From Evernia prunastri (taxonomy: Eukaryota; Ascomycota; Lecanoromycetes; Lecanorales; Parmeliaceae), in assembly GCA_003184365.1 (NCBI GenBank), contig NKYR01000001.1, positions 62,001 through 126,000 of the forward strand: a stretch of DNA of 64,000 bases, in the 5' to 3' direction. The position numbers and the translations under genes were made by a program. A model generated the notes under the pieces. That model was not told where the DNA came from, searched no databases, and was given only the letters and a program-made list of their open reading frames with translations. Positions 1 through 10,045 of this stretch are shown here, in pieces (position 1 is the first letter of the stretch; every line of letters starts with the position of its first letter).

Positions 1-283
1 TGAGCTTTTCGTAGACACCGTAGATGCTCAATAGCGATTGCGAGCCGATGGCGTCTGTCATGTGGGATTTGTTGGAGGGGTCAACGTGAAAGGTGTCGGC
101 GATGCAAGAGGTGGCTACTTCTATGCTCTCGGTATCTTCGGGTGTGAGGGTGCCATCTGTGAGGGAGGTGGAGAGGAAATCGATTATAGCGAGGGCGAGA
201 CGTTTTTTGGTGTCGAGGGTGGACGCCTAGACAGCAGGGTTAATGGTAGGACTATGAGAGAGTTGGCAGGTCATGCTTACCAT
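1..283 (-). CDS. sgt2: Small glutamine-rich TPR co-chaperone Sgt2/SGTA, N-terminal part only
   Basis: This gene reads leftwards and is cut by the left edge, so only the N-terminus is present. The ATG (281-283) is followed at once by an intron (227-280, GTAAGC...CTAG). Exon 2 starts at 226 and encodes ASTLDTKKRLALAIIDFL, then a stretch ending HVDPSNKSHMTDAIGSQSL before the edge. This matches the N-terminal dimerisation domain of Sgt2, which binds Get4/Get5 and hands tail-anchored proteins to the GET pathway in the cytosol. The TPR and glutamine-rich regions must lie outside the window. The short separate exon carrying only the start codon explains why no ATG-initiated frame is seen here. The family call rests on the well conserved LALAIIDFL core. 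Confidence 0.85.
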
Positions 284-847
284 GGTGGCGCTGGGAAATA
301 GTGGATCGTTCAAGAGCTTTATTACGTTTCCGGAAGTCTAACAACGTTGGGTATGTTGGTAGATTGTTGTAGTCGTGGATGAAGGTGTGGTGTTCACAGT
401 GAGCGCATCGCAGAAAGTTGGCGAAGAGGACCTAGGGCAGTGGGGCCCTGCGTCTTTGATTCTGCCGGTATTTAACCGACCGCAGTTAGTGTATTTATCT
501 ACGAGTCTAAAGCACGAAGTACCTTACTCTTCACAACCCTCGAAAGTCACAAAACCACATAAGATGTTATGAAGTCAGACTAGAGTCAGTGATTTGTCGA
601 TGCCGCGAATTCGATCACGTTGCAGGTCTGTGATGCCTGAAAGGGTCATCGAGGCACCGGTTTGATATCTTTACGCTGAGCCTGTGAGCTACGACCGCTC
701 ACATATATTAAGGCCTTTGAGGACGATGATTTCTGTTCACGTTCTAATGGCAAGATGATGAAGTTTGGGCCCACTCATAACATCCGTCATGTAGACTTTT
801 GCCTCTGCGCATCATGTTTAACTGCTTGCTTGGACCCCCATGGCCAT
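284..847. other. Intergenic, SGT2 promoter side
   Basis: This stretch lies between the SGT2 start and the end of the next minus-strand gene. It must hold the SGT2 promoter and the 3' end of the 848-3127 gene. I see no coding sequence with fungal character and no clear TATA box. Confidence 0.5.
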
Positions 848-3127
848 TCAATTCTCTGCTACATCGGCGATGGCCGATGTACTCTCATCCGACAAGCTTG
901 CCAGCTCAAGGCCTACATATTTCGGGTCCACACCTGTTACACTCACAAATATCCCTTTGGCTCTATCGAGTACAGAAATACCCCCAAACCCTTCCTCCCT
1001 TCCGGAAATGCATTTCAGCATGATTTCTAGCGCCCAGTATACCATCGTCAGCAAGGGGATCGTATCTGAAATTGACAGTTCTGATTTGGTATCCATCATC
1101 ATATAGCAACTCTTGTTATTCTGCACGAATGGCATCTTGATGCCGCCAGTCGGTTCCGTAGTGAAGAGCTGAGGAGCCAAGACCTTTGGATCCCTGAGAA
1201 GTACCGTAGCGGCATCGGTACAGTCCTGCATGACTATCTTCTGAGCTGCGGGCATGCCAGACCTGATGCAACTCGCCGATGGGCCGAACCTATTGCCGCC
1301 TTCTAAAATCTTGGTACTGTTGCCCGAGCGCTGAACCAGGCTGGCTGGCTTGGTACCGTTGTATTTGTGAGAAACCGAGGAGTGCGTGTTGTTTTTCGAT
1401 AATAATGCAGGAATCGCGCTGGATGGTGACGGGACCATTGTACCGGATGCCAACTTAAGGATCCTACCATTTCCGGGATCCTTGGAGTCAAAACCGCTGA
1501 GACCCACATAAAACTTGTCTTCAACCGTTCCAATATCGGAGACCCCACCTATCGCATACTTGGCCCCCTCTACACATTGCTCCGCGATCCTGTGCGCCGC
1601 AAAGGCCACGTCAAGGTACCGGAAGCGATCACGAACGGTGACCTTATCTCCGAGATTTCTGATGAAAATTGCGCATTGGCCATAGATCCAGTGGTTATTG
1701 TCTCCTTCCGAGAGGTCGATATCATCAGCATCTGTGTAACCAAAGGTTTGCTCCTTCATCGGGTTTGGCAATCTTAGGATTATTTCATTTATTATGAAAT
1801 CGCAATCTGAGGGAATGGCGGGCTTCAGGCGGTGTACTACCGCAGGATCGAAGCAGTTGACTGAATACCCACTGCCAGCTCTCAAGTTTTCCGTCATAAT
1901 CAACGAAACCGGATTTTTCTCTGGCAAACTCAGGGATGCTCTATCTTCGAGGGTTTGGGATCCATCGGACGGAAGAGAAGTATCATTTCTCTGGGTTTCC
2001 CAATTTCTCTCTATGGCTGTGCCCGATACAACAACATAGAAACTTCGTGGAAATGCCAGCCAACCAACATCAGCATTTCCACCTAATGGTTCCTTGGTGT
2101 TCACGACACATTCCTGGACTATTCTCTGTGCCACCTCAGCAACATCCACTGGGCGGAACCTATCGACTTGCTTCTCATCGATATTTTTGACACGTATGAA
2201 GCAGTCCTTGAAGGTCCACCAATTGTCGGGGAGCGAGAGATTAATATCTGCAGTGTCCGTGTAACCCCAAGTCTGCGCCCGAAGTGGATCTTTCATTCCA
2301 AGAATGATGGAGTTGATAATGAACCTGCAGTCTGCTATGCTGGCGTCAGGTAGGCGAGATCCTCTCGGAAAGCAATCGATTTCATGATCTGCCTTCAGAT
2401 TTGCTGTGGCGTCCAACGAAATTAGTGCCTTGCTTAGCGGTATCGGCGACACCTGTGAATCCAGACTTTGCAGTTCGAGAGCTGTCGGACCAGCAATTGC
2501 CCGTTTGGAGTCTGGGGTTCGCTTGGAGGCCTCAAAATGGGGAAGGTTTGAGACTTCAGCGCCGCCGATAGCGTTGACTTTACTATCTGATGAGCGTCCC
2601 TGTACGCCCACGTAATAGGACCCCTTATCCGACCCGATGGGCATTAAACCTCCTTGAGTCTTTCTATGACTCGTGACGCACTCTGACAATATTTCGTTTG
2701 CCGTCAGTGCAACCTCAAAAAGTGGAAACACGTCAACCGCGCCACTCTCTGTAGATTTGGCGTAGATACTACACTGACCAGAGTCCCATCGCGACGGAAC
2801 CCATTTGCCAGCCGAATTCTTGTAATGTTGCCGGGAGAAAGCTCGATCCACAAACAGTCCATCAATGCGGAGAATAATATCGTTGAGGACGATGGCGCAA
2901 TCTTGTGCTACTGCGGTAAGGTTGAGGTCTGCTCTGGCACTAAAGCAGGTAACTGAATGTTCAGGTGAATTTGGATATAGAGATGTGTCTGTCAAATTGG
3001 ACTGGGATAGGGACGGATGTGCATTTGGTACGCCTGCCTGGCTTAGAGCCCTGGAATTCAACGGTATTGCCGAAATTGAGAGTGGCAATATCAAAGCTGC
3101 GCTGGCAGGTATGCCTAGGAGCAACAT
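848..3127 (-). CDS. Secreted protein of four related cysteine-containing units
   Basis: A single open frame of 759 residues starts with a good signal peptide (MLLLGIPASAALILPLSISA). After it come four divergent copies of a unit of about 120-130 residues, near residues 58-175, 247-370, 418-548 and 622-725. Each unit has a Cys near its start (TCF, DCF, NCF, SCI), then DC followed by an I-N-x-I-I-L-like helix, then an aromatic-rich segment with a third Cys (SGQC, FKDC, YGQC, NKSC). It closes with a fourth Cys (SECV, QECV, EQCV, LKCI), a GG, and a strand like FYVGLSG. Units 2 and 3 are most alike and share GYTDxxDI. The order of four cysteines suggests two disulphides per unit. Several N-glycosylation sites (NLT, NDT, NNT, NGT) fit export. 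I do not recognise a named family. A cell-wall or extracellular matrix protein is possible, but the function is unknown. Confidence 0.75.
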   Translation of the reverse strand: MLLLGIPASAALILPLSISAIPLNSRALSQAGVPNAHPSLSQSNLTDTSLYPNSPEHSVTCFSARADLNLTAVAQDCAIVLNDIILRIDGLFVDRAFSRQHYKNSAGKWVPSRWDSGQCSIYAKSTESGAVDVFPLFEVALTANEILSECVTSHRKTQGGLMPIGSDKGSYYVGVQGRSSDSKVNAIGGAEVSNLPHFEASKRTPDSKRAIAGPTALELQSLDSQVSPIPLSKALISLDATANLKADHEIDCFPRGSRLPDASIADCRFIINSIILGMKDPLRAQTWGYTDTADINLSLPDNWWTFKDCFIRVKNIDEKQVDRFRPVDVAEVAQRIVQECVVNTKEPLGGNADVGWLAFPRSFYVVVSGTAIERNWETQRNDTSLPSDGSQTLEDRASLSLPEKNPVSLIMTENLRAGSGYSVNCFDPAVVHRLKPAIPSDCDFIINEIILRLPNPMKEQTFGYTDADDIDLSEGDNNHWIYGQCAIFIRNLGDKVTVRDRFRYLDVAFAAHRIAEQCVEGAKYAIGGVSDIGTVEDKFYVGLSGFDSKDPGNGRILKLASGTMVPSPSSAIPALLSKNNTHSSVSHKYNGTKPASLVQRSGNSTKILEGGNRFGPSASCIRSGMPAAQKIVMQDCTDAATVLLRDPKVLAPQLFTTEPTGGIKMPFVQNNKSCYMMMDTKSELSISDTIPLLTMVYWALEIMLKCISGREEGFGGISVLDRAKGIFVSVTGVDPKYVGLELASLSDESTSAIADVAEN

Positions 3128-5352
3128 CGCTGTTGCACACTCACTTCAATCGTCTCATTCACGTCAAGGCTTTGATTTTGAGACGAAGCATGAGCTGGAG
3201 GAAAGGCGGAGACGAAGACGTCGATCCGAACAAGGTCAGAAATGACGATGGGATTGAAACATGCGCCTTTAGCAGTCGCGAGTTCGACGCATGGCGGGTG
3301 TTGAGCGCGCTGGCGAACAAATCAGACTGCAAGCTAGAACATATTGCACCTATGAAACCTTGTAAACCAAAGCGACTAAGGTACGGTGCTCATGCATAGC
3401 AATAATGGCGTCACGGCGTGGAGATGCGAATGGACAGACATCTCTCTAGGACCCGGATAGGTTAGTCTTGGCTACCGACCAATCAAGTTGATTGCGCCCG
3501 CAGCCATATGGCTAAGAACAAGACTGAGCAGAAGCTAAAGGATAACAACCAGTCATGAAGACGTCTCTGATATCTTGGCCGGCGTTACTGCCATACCGGC
3601 ACCAGCAGCTAAAAGGCCATGGAGCTACCTAAGACTCATATGTTCGGTTCGGGGCGCCCGAGGGGTTGGCCGACGTGTTAGGCGCGCTCAATCGGCGCCA
3701 AAGTGGCCTGAAACCACACCAATCCCTCATACTGATCTCGTTGTAGGTTTCGGGCGCAGCAAACTGTCGCACAGGAAGATCCTAATATGCAACAGTACGA
3801 ACATTTTCCACGATCAGCGGAGGGAATAGGCTCTTCAGAGCGATGTGGCTCAGACGCACCGAAATTAGAATGTTTTTGCCTAGGCTCCTATTCGAGTATC
3901 TTACCAAAGTCCTTATCCATCAAGACGTTCTCCCGCAACAATCCTACATCAAGCTGCGCACTGCTTTCCGGTTCCCTCGAATCGTATCATCGCATCTTTA
4001 TTTGCCACGCAAACTAGCCTCCATAATCGGATGAGTGTAGCTGATTCCTAGATTTTGACTCATAGGATGATTACGGTTCCAGAAACTTTGAGACAGTAAG
4101 TACTCTTGCGCCGACCTGACCTCAAATAGCAGCTTTATATTGGTAAGGGTTGCAAATTGCAACTTCCTTCCGACACATTGGATATGTCTCGCTTGTTTGT
4201 CCCTAATGGTGAACCTATCAGCAAAGTTCGGTTCATAGCCCACACGTAAGTGTGTATGCTTCCTACGGCACTTTTTGTAATAAGTGTACGATTGCGATCG
4301 CTCAAGGCAATTCACCATGTCCCAGAGCCGGAGTTTTCCTTTTTACCTCCATCATGAAGGCCATAGCCTATTCATACACTGAGTCCTTCCGGGTTAGTCC
4401 CTACAAAGCAATTTTATCTACGTTGTGATTGCCTATCATTCCTAGAGTTATAGAGTATCCGGGCAGCTCATAGGGACTTCTCCATTTCATCTCCAATGGA
4501 CTGCGCCAACATTCCCGTCCTACCTCCTCTAGCCGGATCGTCTCGAATATCGCTGACCATGACACTTTATCACCCGATCTGATAAGTCAATGCTGATATT
4601 TCCCCTTCGATATTGATTGCAGTCGCGATCTGTATCTATTCTCCAAAATTCATTATGTATGCCTTGGATTGGGATAATTGTAAGCTCTCCATACACCTGA
4701 GAGCAAAAATCCACCAACAAGCCTTAAGACACATGCATCATAGCTGCAGTAAAATGTAGTAAATATTTTGCAGATGTTGACCTACTGACTCTTACTCCAG
4801 GTGTACTCTACCGCCAACCGCCAAGACGCCTGGATCGGGTTCCCCCTGTCTTGTCTAGCTCCATGGCTTATCTTCGATGTGGAAGCTATGATTTTGGAAA
4901 TTGCCACAGTGTATGAAACATTCCTGCCAGATCCCTCGTTTCTGCTCGCATTCGAGTAAGGCTAACCATTATAACATGGGATGATCTGTTGAGACTGACT
5001 TTAAGTATCAGGTCGTGAATTCACTTGCACCTATCTACGCATTCACAACTTTCTTTCATCAAGCTATCCGTCTGCCTGTTCGAGTCTTCAGCATATAACG
5101 GACCTTCTCATTTTTGTCTCTTTGTCTACGTGGCATAGTTATCCTGTGCTATCACCCTTTACGCCGATGAAACTATTGATGTAGCGACATTCTGTCAACA
5201 CACGAGTACTTCCGCCCTGGCAACTCCATTTTGTGTTGATGCCCCAAGTCACTATCACTGTCATAAATGTGATCAACGTCGCCACCCACCTATACATTCC
5301 CACGACGCCGATTGACTCCGTCCTCAATCTTAAGCTCCGGTGACGAGAGAAG
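3128..5352. other. Long gene-free stretch
   Basis: There are many short frames on both strands, but none has a signal peptide, a recognisable motif or convincing splice structure. The left part should carry the promoter of the 848-3127 gene. I see no transposon ends or long repeats. Confidence 0.5.
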
Positions 5353-5968
5353 ATGCGGCTTCTCGCTGTGCTCTTGTCGGGTCTTGTGTAAGTCCATCTG
5401 AGTCCCTCAGATCTCATCGAGCACACTATCATCCACATCGCTGCTTTTGAGTGATCTGCATAGCGCATTCGCCGTGAGCGTTGCAAAGCATATATGCGGG
5501 CATCCGCGTCGACGACCTTGATATGCTACAAATCGCGACCTTTAACAATACACTCTCGTGAGTCAAGTCTTTCTCAACCGTCGTAAAACCTAGAGACTAA
5601 CATCTAACGCCGTATAGAGTTGTCGAAGTCAACGTTGCTAAAGCGGCTCCGTCTATGCTCGCTATGCCTCAGTGGTTTGCCCAGTCCAGGATCTTTCAAG
5701 GCTCGACTCATCGTCGTCTTCCTCAAATAGCGGAATATTTGATGACCCAATGCTACCGCAGCTCAAAAAATGGTCAAACATGTTCCAGATCCTTTTGCAG
5801 TCTTTGTGCCAAGGCGCTTGCCAGACCGATGTTGAAAATGGCAGCGCTTGCAGAAGCCACTCACAACAGCACAGACCGGGTCATTATATCAAAGGAGTCT
5901 CGATCGAGTATGGATGTGGTGGATGTCCATCTCTTTTTAGGCTGGATCGAGCCTTCCCCCGCCTTTGA
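5353..5968 (+). pseudogene. Probable decayed small secreted protein gene
   Basis: The ATG at 5353 opens a signal-peptide-like sequence (MRLLAVLLSGLV) that stops at a GTAAGT donor. A good acceptor (GCATAG, near 5460) continues it as AFAVSVA, but that frame soon meets a stop. The downstream coding-like segment IYAGIRVDDLDMLQIATF is one frame away, up to a GTGAGT donor. After the next natural acceptor (GTATAG, 5618) the frame reads VVEVNVAKAAPS. The cysteine-bearing end (QSLCQGACQTDVENGSACRS ... EYGCGGCPSLF, 5672-5968) is again in another frame. Frame can be kept only with weak acceptors (GCAAAG and CTAAAG). Either two unusual acceptors are used and the gene is intact, or two frameshifts broke an effector-like gene. 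I favour decay, with low certainty. Confidence 0.4.
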
Positions 5969-6620
5969 GGAGGTCCAAGCGGACTGATATACTTTCGTAG
6001 AATAAATTATACTAATAACGGTCCGACTATCTTAGTGCTAGCCTCGAAGGTTCAGCCACGCCGATGAACACTCGGAATATTTCATTCCATGCGCAATCTG
6101 GGAGACACTTCATGCACAATTCGATATGTATCAGCACACGACAAAAGTTTCGCATTCAGACGTGAACGCATCACCTGTGCTCAGGATTTCATATGGCGCA
6201 AACCATTCTTGTCTGTTGGCTTCAGAATTTCAGGTCCGCTCAAAGTTTTACGCCCCTCGTGCCCAACGGTCATGAAATTCCAGAACACCACTACTCCCGC
6301 CGATCGACGGTAGTGCGAAATTGCCATCCGAGGAAAATACTAAGCTACCTTGATCTAGCTGTAAGCAATCTGATCCAGACACCATAATGCAATCTAGTGA
6401 TCGTCGAGAAACGCCTCGCTCATCTTCGACGGCTTTTAGCTGAACGCACTCTGTCTGCTCACGCAAGACTGGTCTAGCACTGGGAGCATCTTTGATGTCT
6501 GGCCTTAGGAGACCCAGACTACGGCCTGAATCCGTGCGTAGCATTCAACCTTGTGTCCAATCATGGTAAAGTATGCAAAGTTCAAAAGGGGACTCTACTT
6601 ATGTTGTCCATCTGGATTTG
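5969..6620. other. Intergenic, upstream of the mucin-like gene
   Basis: No gene is visible here. The last part leads into the TATA box of the mucin-like gene. Confidence 0.5.
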
Positions 6621-6622
6621 AA

Positions 6623-6629
6623 TATAAAG
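6623..6629 (+). promoter_or_regulatory. TATA box of the mucin-like gene
   Basis: The sequence TATAAAG lies about 75 bp upstream of the ATG at 6705, a normal distance for a short fungal leader. A pyrimidine-rich stretch between the two (near 6635-6690) fits a transcription start region. Confidence 0.5.
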
Positions 6630-6704
6630 GGCTTACTTCTGCTGCTTCAAAACGCATGATCATTCGTTCTCACATACACTTCTCCATTTGAAGCATTGGT
6701 CAAG

Positions 6705-9603
6705 ATGAAGCTCTCTCTACTAACCACCCTCTCGATTCTGGTAATGCACTCATCTGTGGTCTTCTGTCAAACGATCACTTCTGCCACCAGTGGTTGTATC
6801 ACAGCGTCTGGCACCAAAGCCATAAGTCCGATCCCTACGACCAGTATAATCACCACGTTCTATGGCCAGCTGACATCGGTAAGCTGCTGAACCTAATTGG
6901 AGATCTGCATCGTGCTTTTATAACAAGAAATAACGAGGACTAGACGCAAACGGTTCAACCCACGACTATCACGTATACCATACCTCTTCTGCGAACGACA
7001 ACGACTGCTTACGTCACTTCAACTGCGACGGTACGTCTTGTCTGATTTTACTGGCTCGTCCTAATACATCTTGCATCGAGGCTTTCCAATTGGGTGTGAC
7101 GTTATTATGTACAAGGAATCACTGCTGTAGCCATTGTTCTACCAGGAGTGTATGTGGCTTATTTTTTCTCCCTACAGATCACTGCTGCAGTCCAGACAAG
7201 GACCTCCACCGTCACAGCCATTGGGGCAGGGAAGACCACCACTGTAACGCCTTCGACAACTGTCGTTCCTACTACAGCGACTGTCAGCGTGGCAGGACTA
7301 GGTGAGTATGATCTCGCTGATCAGCGCCCTTTCGATTGTGGAAGAATTAATTCTAGGCTCTTGGGAGCTTCTTTCACCGCTTAAGGTCCCGTCTAAAGAG
7401 CTATTTGGCTGATAAGTGAAAGCATCTACAACCACTGTCACCCCTCCACCAGTATCTACCACTCTCACCACGGTCGTAAGCGCTCCGCAGTCAACTGCTA
7501 CAATCACAACAACGATCAGCCAAAACTCCGGCCAACGAAGAAAACGAGCACAAGATCGTTTCAACGCCATGGAACGACGTGCGGCAAGCTACGCAACGTC
7601 CGTCACTTGCGGTACGTTCAAAATAAGTGATCTCACAACGACGCCGCAAGGATGGCCAGGCTTTCTTTTTACCCGCGCTCTAACACATGACCCAAAGATC
7701 TTTGATTGCTGATACTAGACGCTTTTAGGAACTGCATACTACGTTACAAGTTATGTGACATCGACAACCACTCTCCGTAAGTGCCCTTTTCATTCACAAG
7801 CCCAGTCCAGACATCGAGTTTTCAAAGTGGCTTAAGCGCCAAATGTGCAATCTTGACCAGACCATAACTCTATCTCGATCATTTGTTTGGATTGCTGACT
7901 GGAACATTCACAGCTCCGGTGACAACGTACGCCGCCGCGACGACCGTGACAAACACGCAAACCTTAGTCAGTCCATCCTCAAACTCTTGCCTGACGACAT
8001 TCTTTCAATTCTTAGTCTCAGAAATTGCGACCCGTGCCTACAAGTTTTTCTTAGTAGTAGCAATGCTGATCTTCGCGACAGAGTACAGCAATAACAACCA
8101 CTCCTACTACGACCATCACTGTCACTATTACAAGGTATGACAACCTTTCCCAATGTCTGCAAGATTTTTACAACCGCGCTAGCATGCATGTTTTGGAAAA
8201 TCTTGACAAAAGCGTCTACACGGTGATCTGACTAAAAGACTGTCACTGTTCATTCTTACCGAAGTTTGTCCTCTGCTTGCATTCTCTCTTTTGCTATGCC
8301 TAGTCTAGGTTCATAGCGTTCGTGACCATGCCATTAGACGGGTTGCTGTGTTAGCTGCGAGACTTCGAGCTTTGAGGCAGACATTATGGGCCTGGAGAAG
8401 ATTGCGTTCACAGCTTCCTATGCCTTGCTGTAAACCTATCTTGGGCAGAATGTGAATGCTGATCAAACTCTCTTCACAGTACCCCAGCGCTGGTCGTGAC
8501 TACTGCGGCAGCTCCTACGAAACTTGTACGTATCTTCACGGACCCTAATCAATGTTTTCCAGCATACGTTTATCACATCTACATCGTCGCTGCTGGCTGG
8601 CCGTGAAGCAACCCGACTAGCCTCTACGTTCGAGGCATTATGATCAAATCTGACTCAACTTCTTCTTCGCAGACAACTGTCTACGCGACCCGCACAGGCC
8701 CTGATTCTCTCGTCACCGTTACTGCGAGTCCCTCAATTGGGACGGCCGTGATCACAAGCACCAAGACCCCAACCCCAAGTAAGAGATATCTCGAAAAGTC
8801 GCAGCCTTGTATTCTAACAATGCTCGGCAGCAACGGTCACCATTACCGTGACCTCCAGCGTACCTCGTCCCCCGTCCACTTCAGCTGTTTCGCCAAGTTC
8901 GACGTCTACCCGGACCTCCTCAGCTATCTCTCCGAGTTCGACTTCTCCTACAACGACCTCGACTGTCCCTCCGAGTTCGAGTTCGACTTCTACCGTAACC
9001 TCCTCAGCGATCCCTCCGAGTTCGAGTTCGAATTCTACCCTAACCTCCTCAGCTATCCCTCCGAGTTCGAGTTCGACTTTTACCTCTTCAGCTATCCCTC
9101 CAAGTTCCACTTCTCCCACGACCCCCTTAGCTATCCCTTCAAGTTCGACTCTTTCGACGATCACCTCAGATATCCCTTCAAGTTCCACTTCTCCAACAGC
9201 CACCTCAGCCGGCCCTCCAAGTTCCACTTCTGCCGCCCCGCAGTGTCCCACTCCACAACTTGGAGACGAAGCTGCCTGCACAGAGATTTTTCCACCCCTG
9301 AACCCTTATTATCAGAGCTACACGGAATTCTACTCCGGCTCTGGCTACCGGGAAAACGCCGATGACTCCCCTGACTCAGAAAATTATCCGCCTGTGACCA
9401 TCACCCTCCCCTGTACGCTAGACACATGCACCGCATTATCGCAATGCGCACAGGATGCATTGTCCAGAAATTACTACGGCATCGACCTGCACTATCTGGC
9501 TTCGTCGCAGGTGTGGGAGTGTGTGGAGGTGGCTGACTACCCAGCTGTTTACGCTATACCGGATAGCGATGTGGTGGTTGCATACGGGTATTATGATACA
9601 TGA
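6705..9603 (+). CDS. Secreted mucin-like Ser/Thr-rich protein, ten exons, cysteine domain at the C-terminus
   Basis: Exons 6705-6878, 6944-7030, 7178-7301, 7423-7611, 7729-7776, 7914-7966, 8082-8134, 8480-8525, 8673-8778 and 8831-9603 join in frame to give 550 residues. The signal peptide is MKLSLLTTLSILVMHSSVVFC. Exons 2-9 each encode a short Thr/Val-rich module (for example TVTAIGAGKTTTVTPSTT), which should be heavily O-mannosylated. A short basic stretch (GQRRKRAQDRF, exon 4) could be a Kex2-type site. The last exon starts with about ten imperfect TSSAIPPSS-type repeats. It ends in a folded-looking domain with seven cysteines (QCPTPQ, ACTEIF, PCTLDTCTALSQCAQ, WECVEV). I see no GPI signal. 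A wall or surface role is likely; the exact function is unknown. Most junctions have good donors; the exon 6 donor (GTCAGT) is weaker. Confidence 0.8.
8905..9235 (+). repeat. Imperfect minisatellite encoding Ser/Pro/Thr repeats
   Basis: About ten head-to-tail copies of a 30-36 bp unit (core CCTCCGAGTTCGA) lie inside the last exon of the mucin-like gene. They encode TSSAI-P-PSSTS type repeats. The unit keeps a period that is a multiple of three, so copy number can change without breaking the frame. The same array also creates long spurious frames in other phases and on the other strand. Confidence 0.75.
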
Positions 9604-10045
9604 ATGATGTAGGTTCTGCTTGATGGCGGGAAGGGAGGTCTTGTGGACGTTCTTTACCTAGGCTGCATCCATCCTGAGCTGTTCTCGAAATGGGTCAGTG
9701 ATGGGACGTGAGTTCACATGGGCGTAAGGTATCCAATATTCCATTGCACTAGAGGTTGTCCCCAAGTACTCTTCACTATATAATTCAAGAATCGAAATCG
9801 AGATCAAGACAAGATACCTCACTCGTATTTCGCCACATTTCCCCCGGCTACAACATATTGACACGTGACGAGCTCGCGGAGCTGGTAGGGCTGGAATCCG
9901 GCTTTAAGCACCATCGGATTTTAAGCTATCGCCATTCGGCTTACCCAGAGCTCTGGCTCTCCGTCTCTCTTGCTTCATTACTTGAACCTCACTCATTGCA
10001 TCCCAACTCCAGACTATCTCCCCTTCACCGGAACTGAGAACTGCA
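9604..10045. other. Intergenic between mucin-like and F-box genes
   Basis: This holds the 3' end of the mucin-like gene and the promoter of the F-box gene. Nothing else is recognised. Confidence 0.5.

Noticed and set aside
8814..9281. Minus-strand frame of Val/Glu/Gly repeats
   Set aside because: Antisense of the same minisatellite; no signal peptide or splice support.
8640..9365. Long plus-strand frame rich in Phe/Tyr/Asp over the mucin repeat
   Set aside because: It is the same minisatellite read in another phase; the spliced Ser/Thr frame continues the upstream exons.
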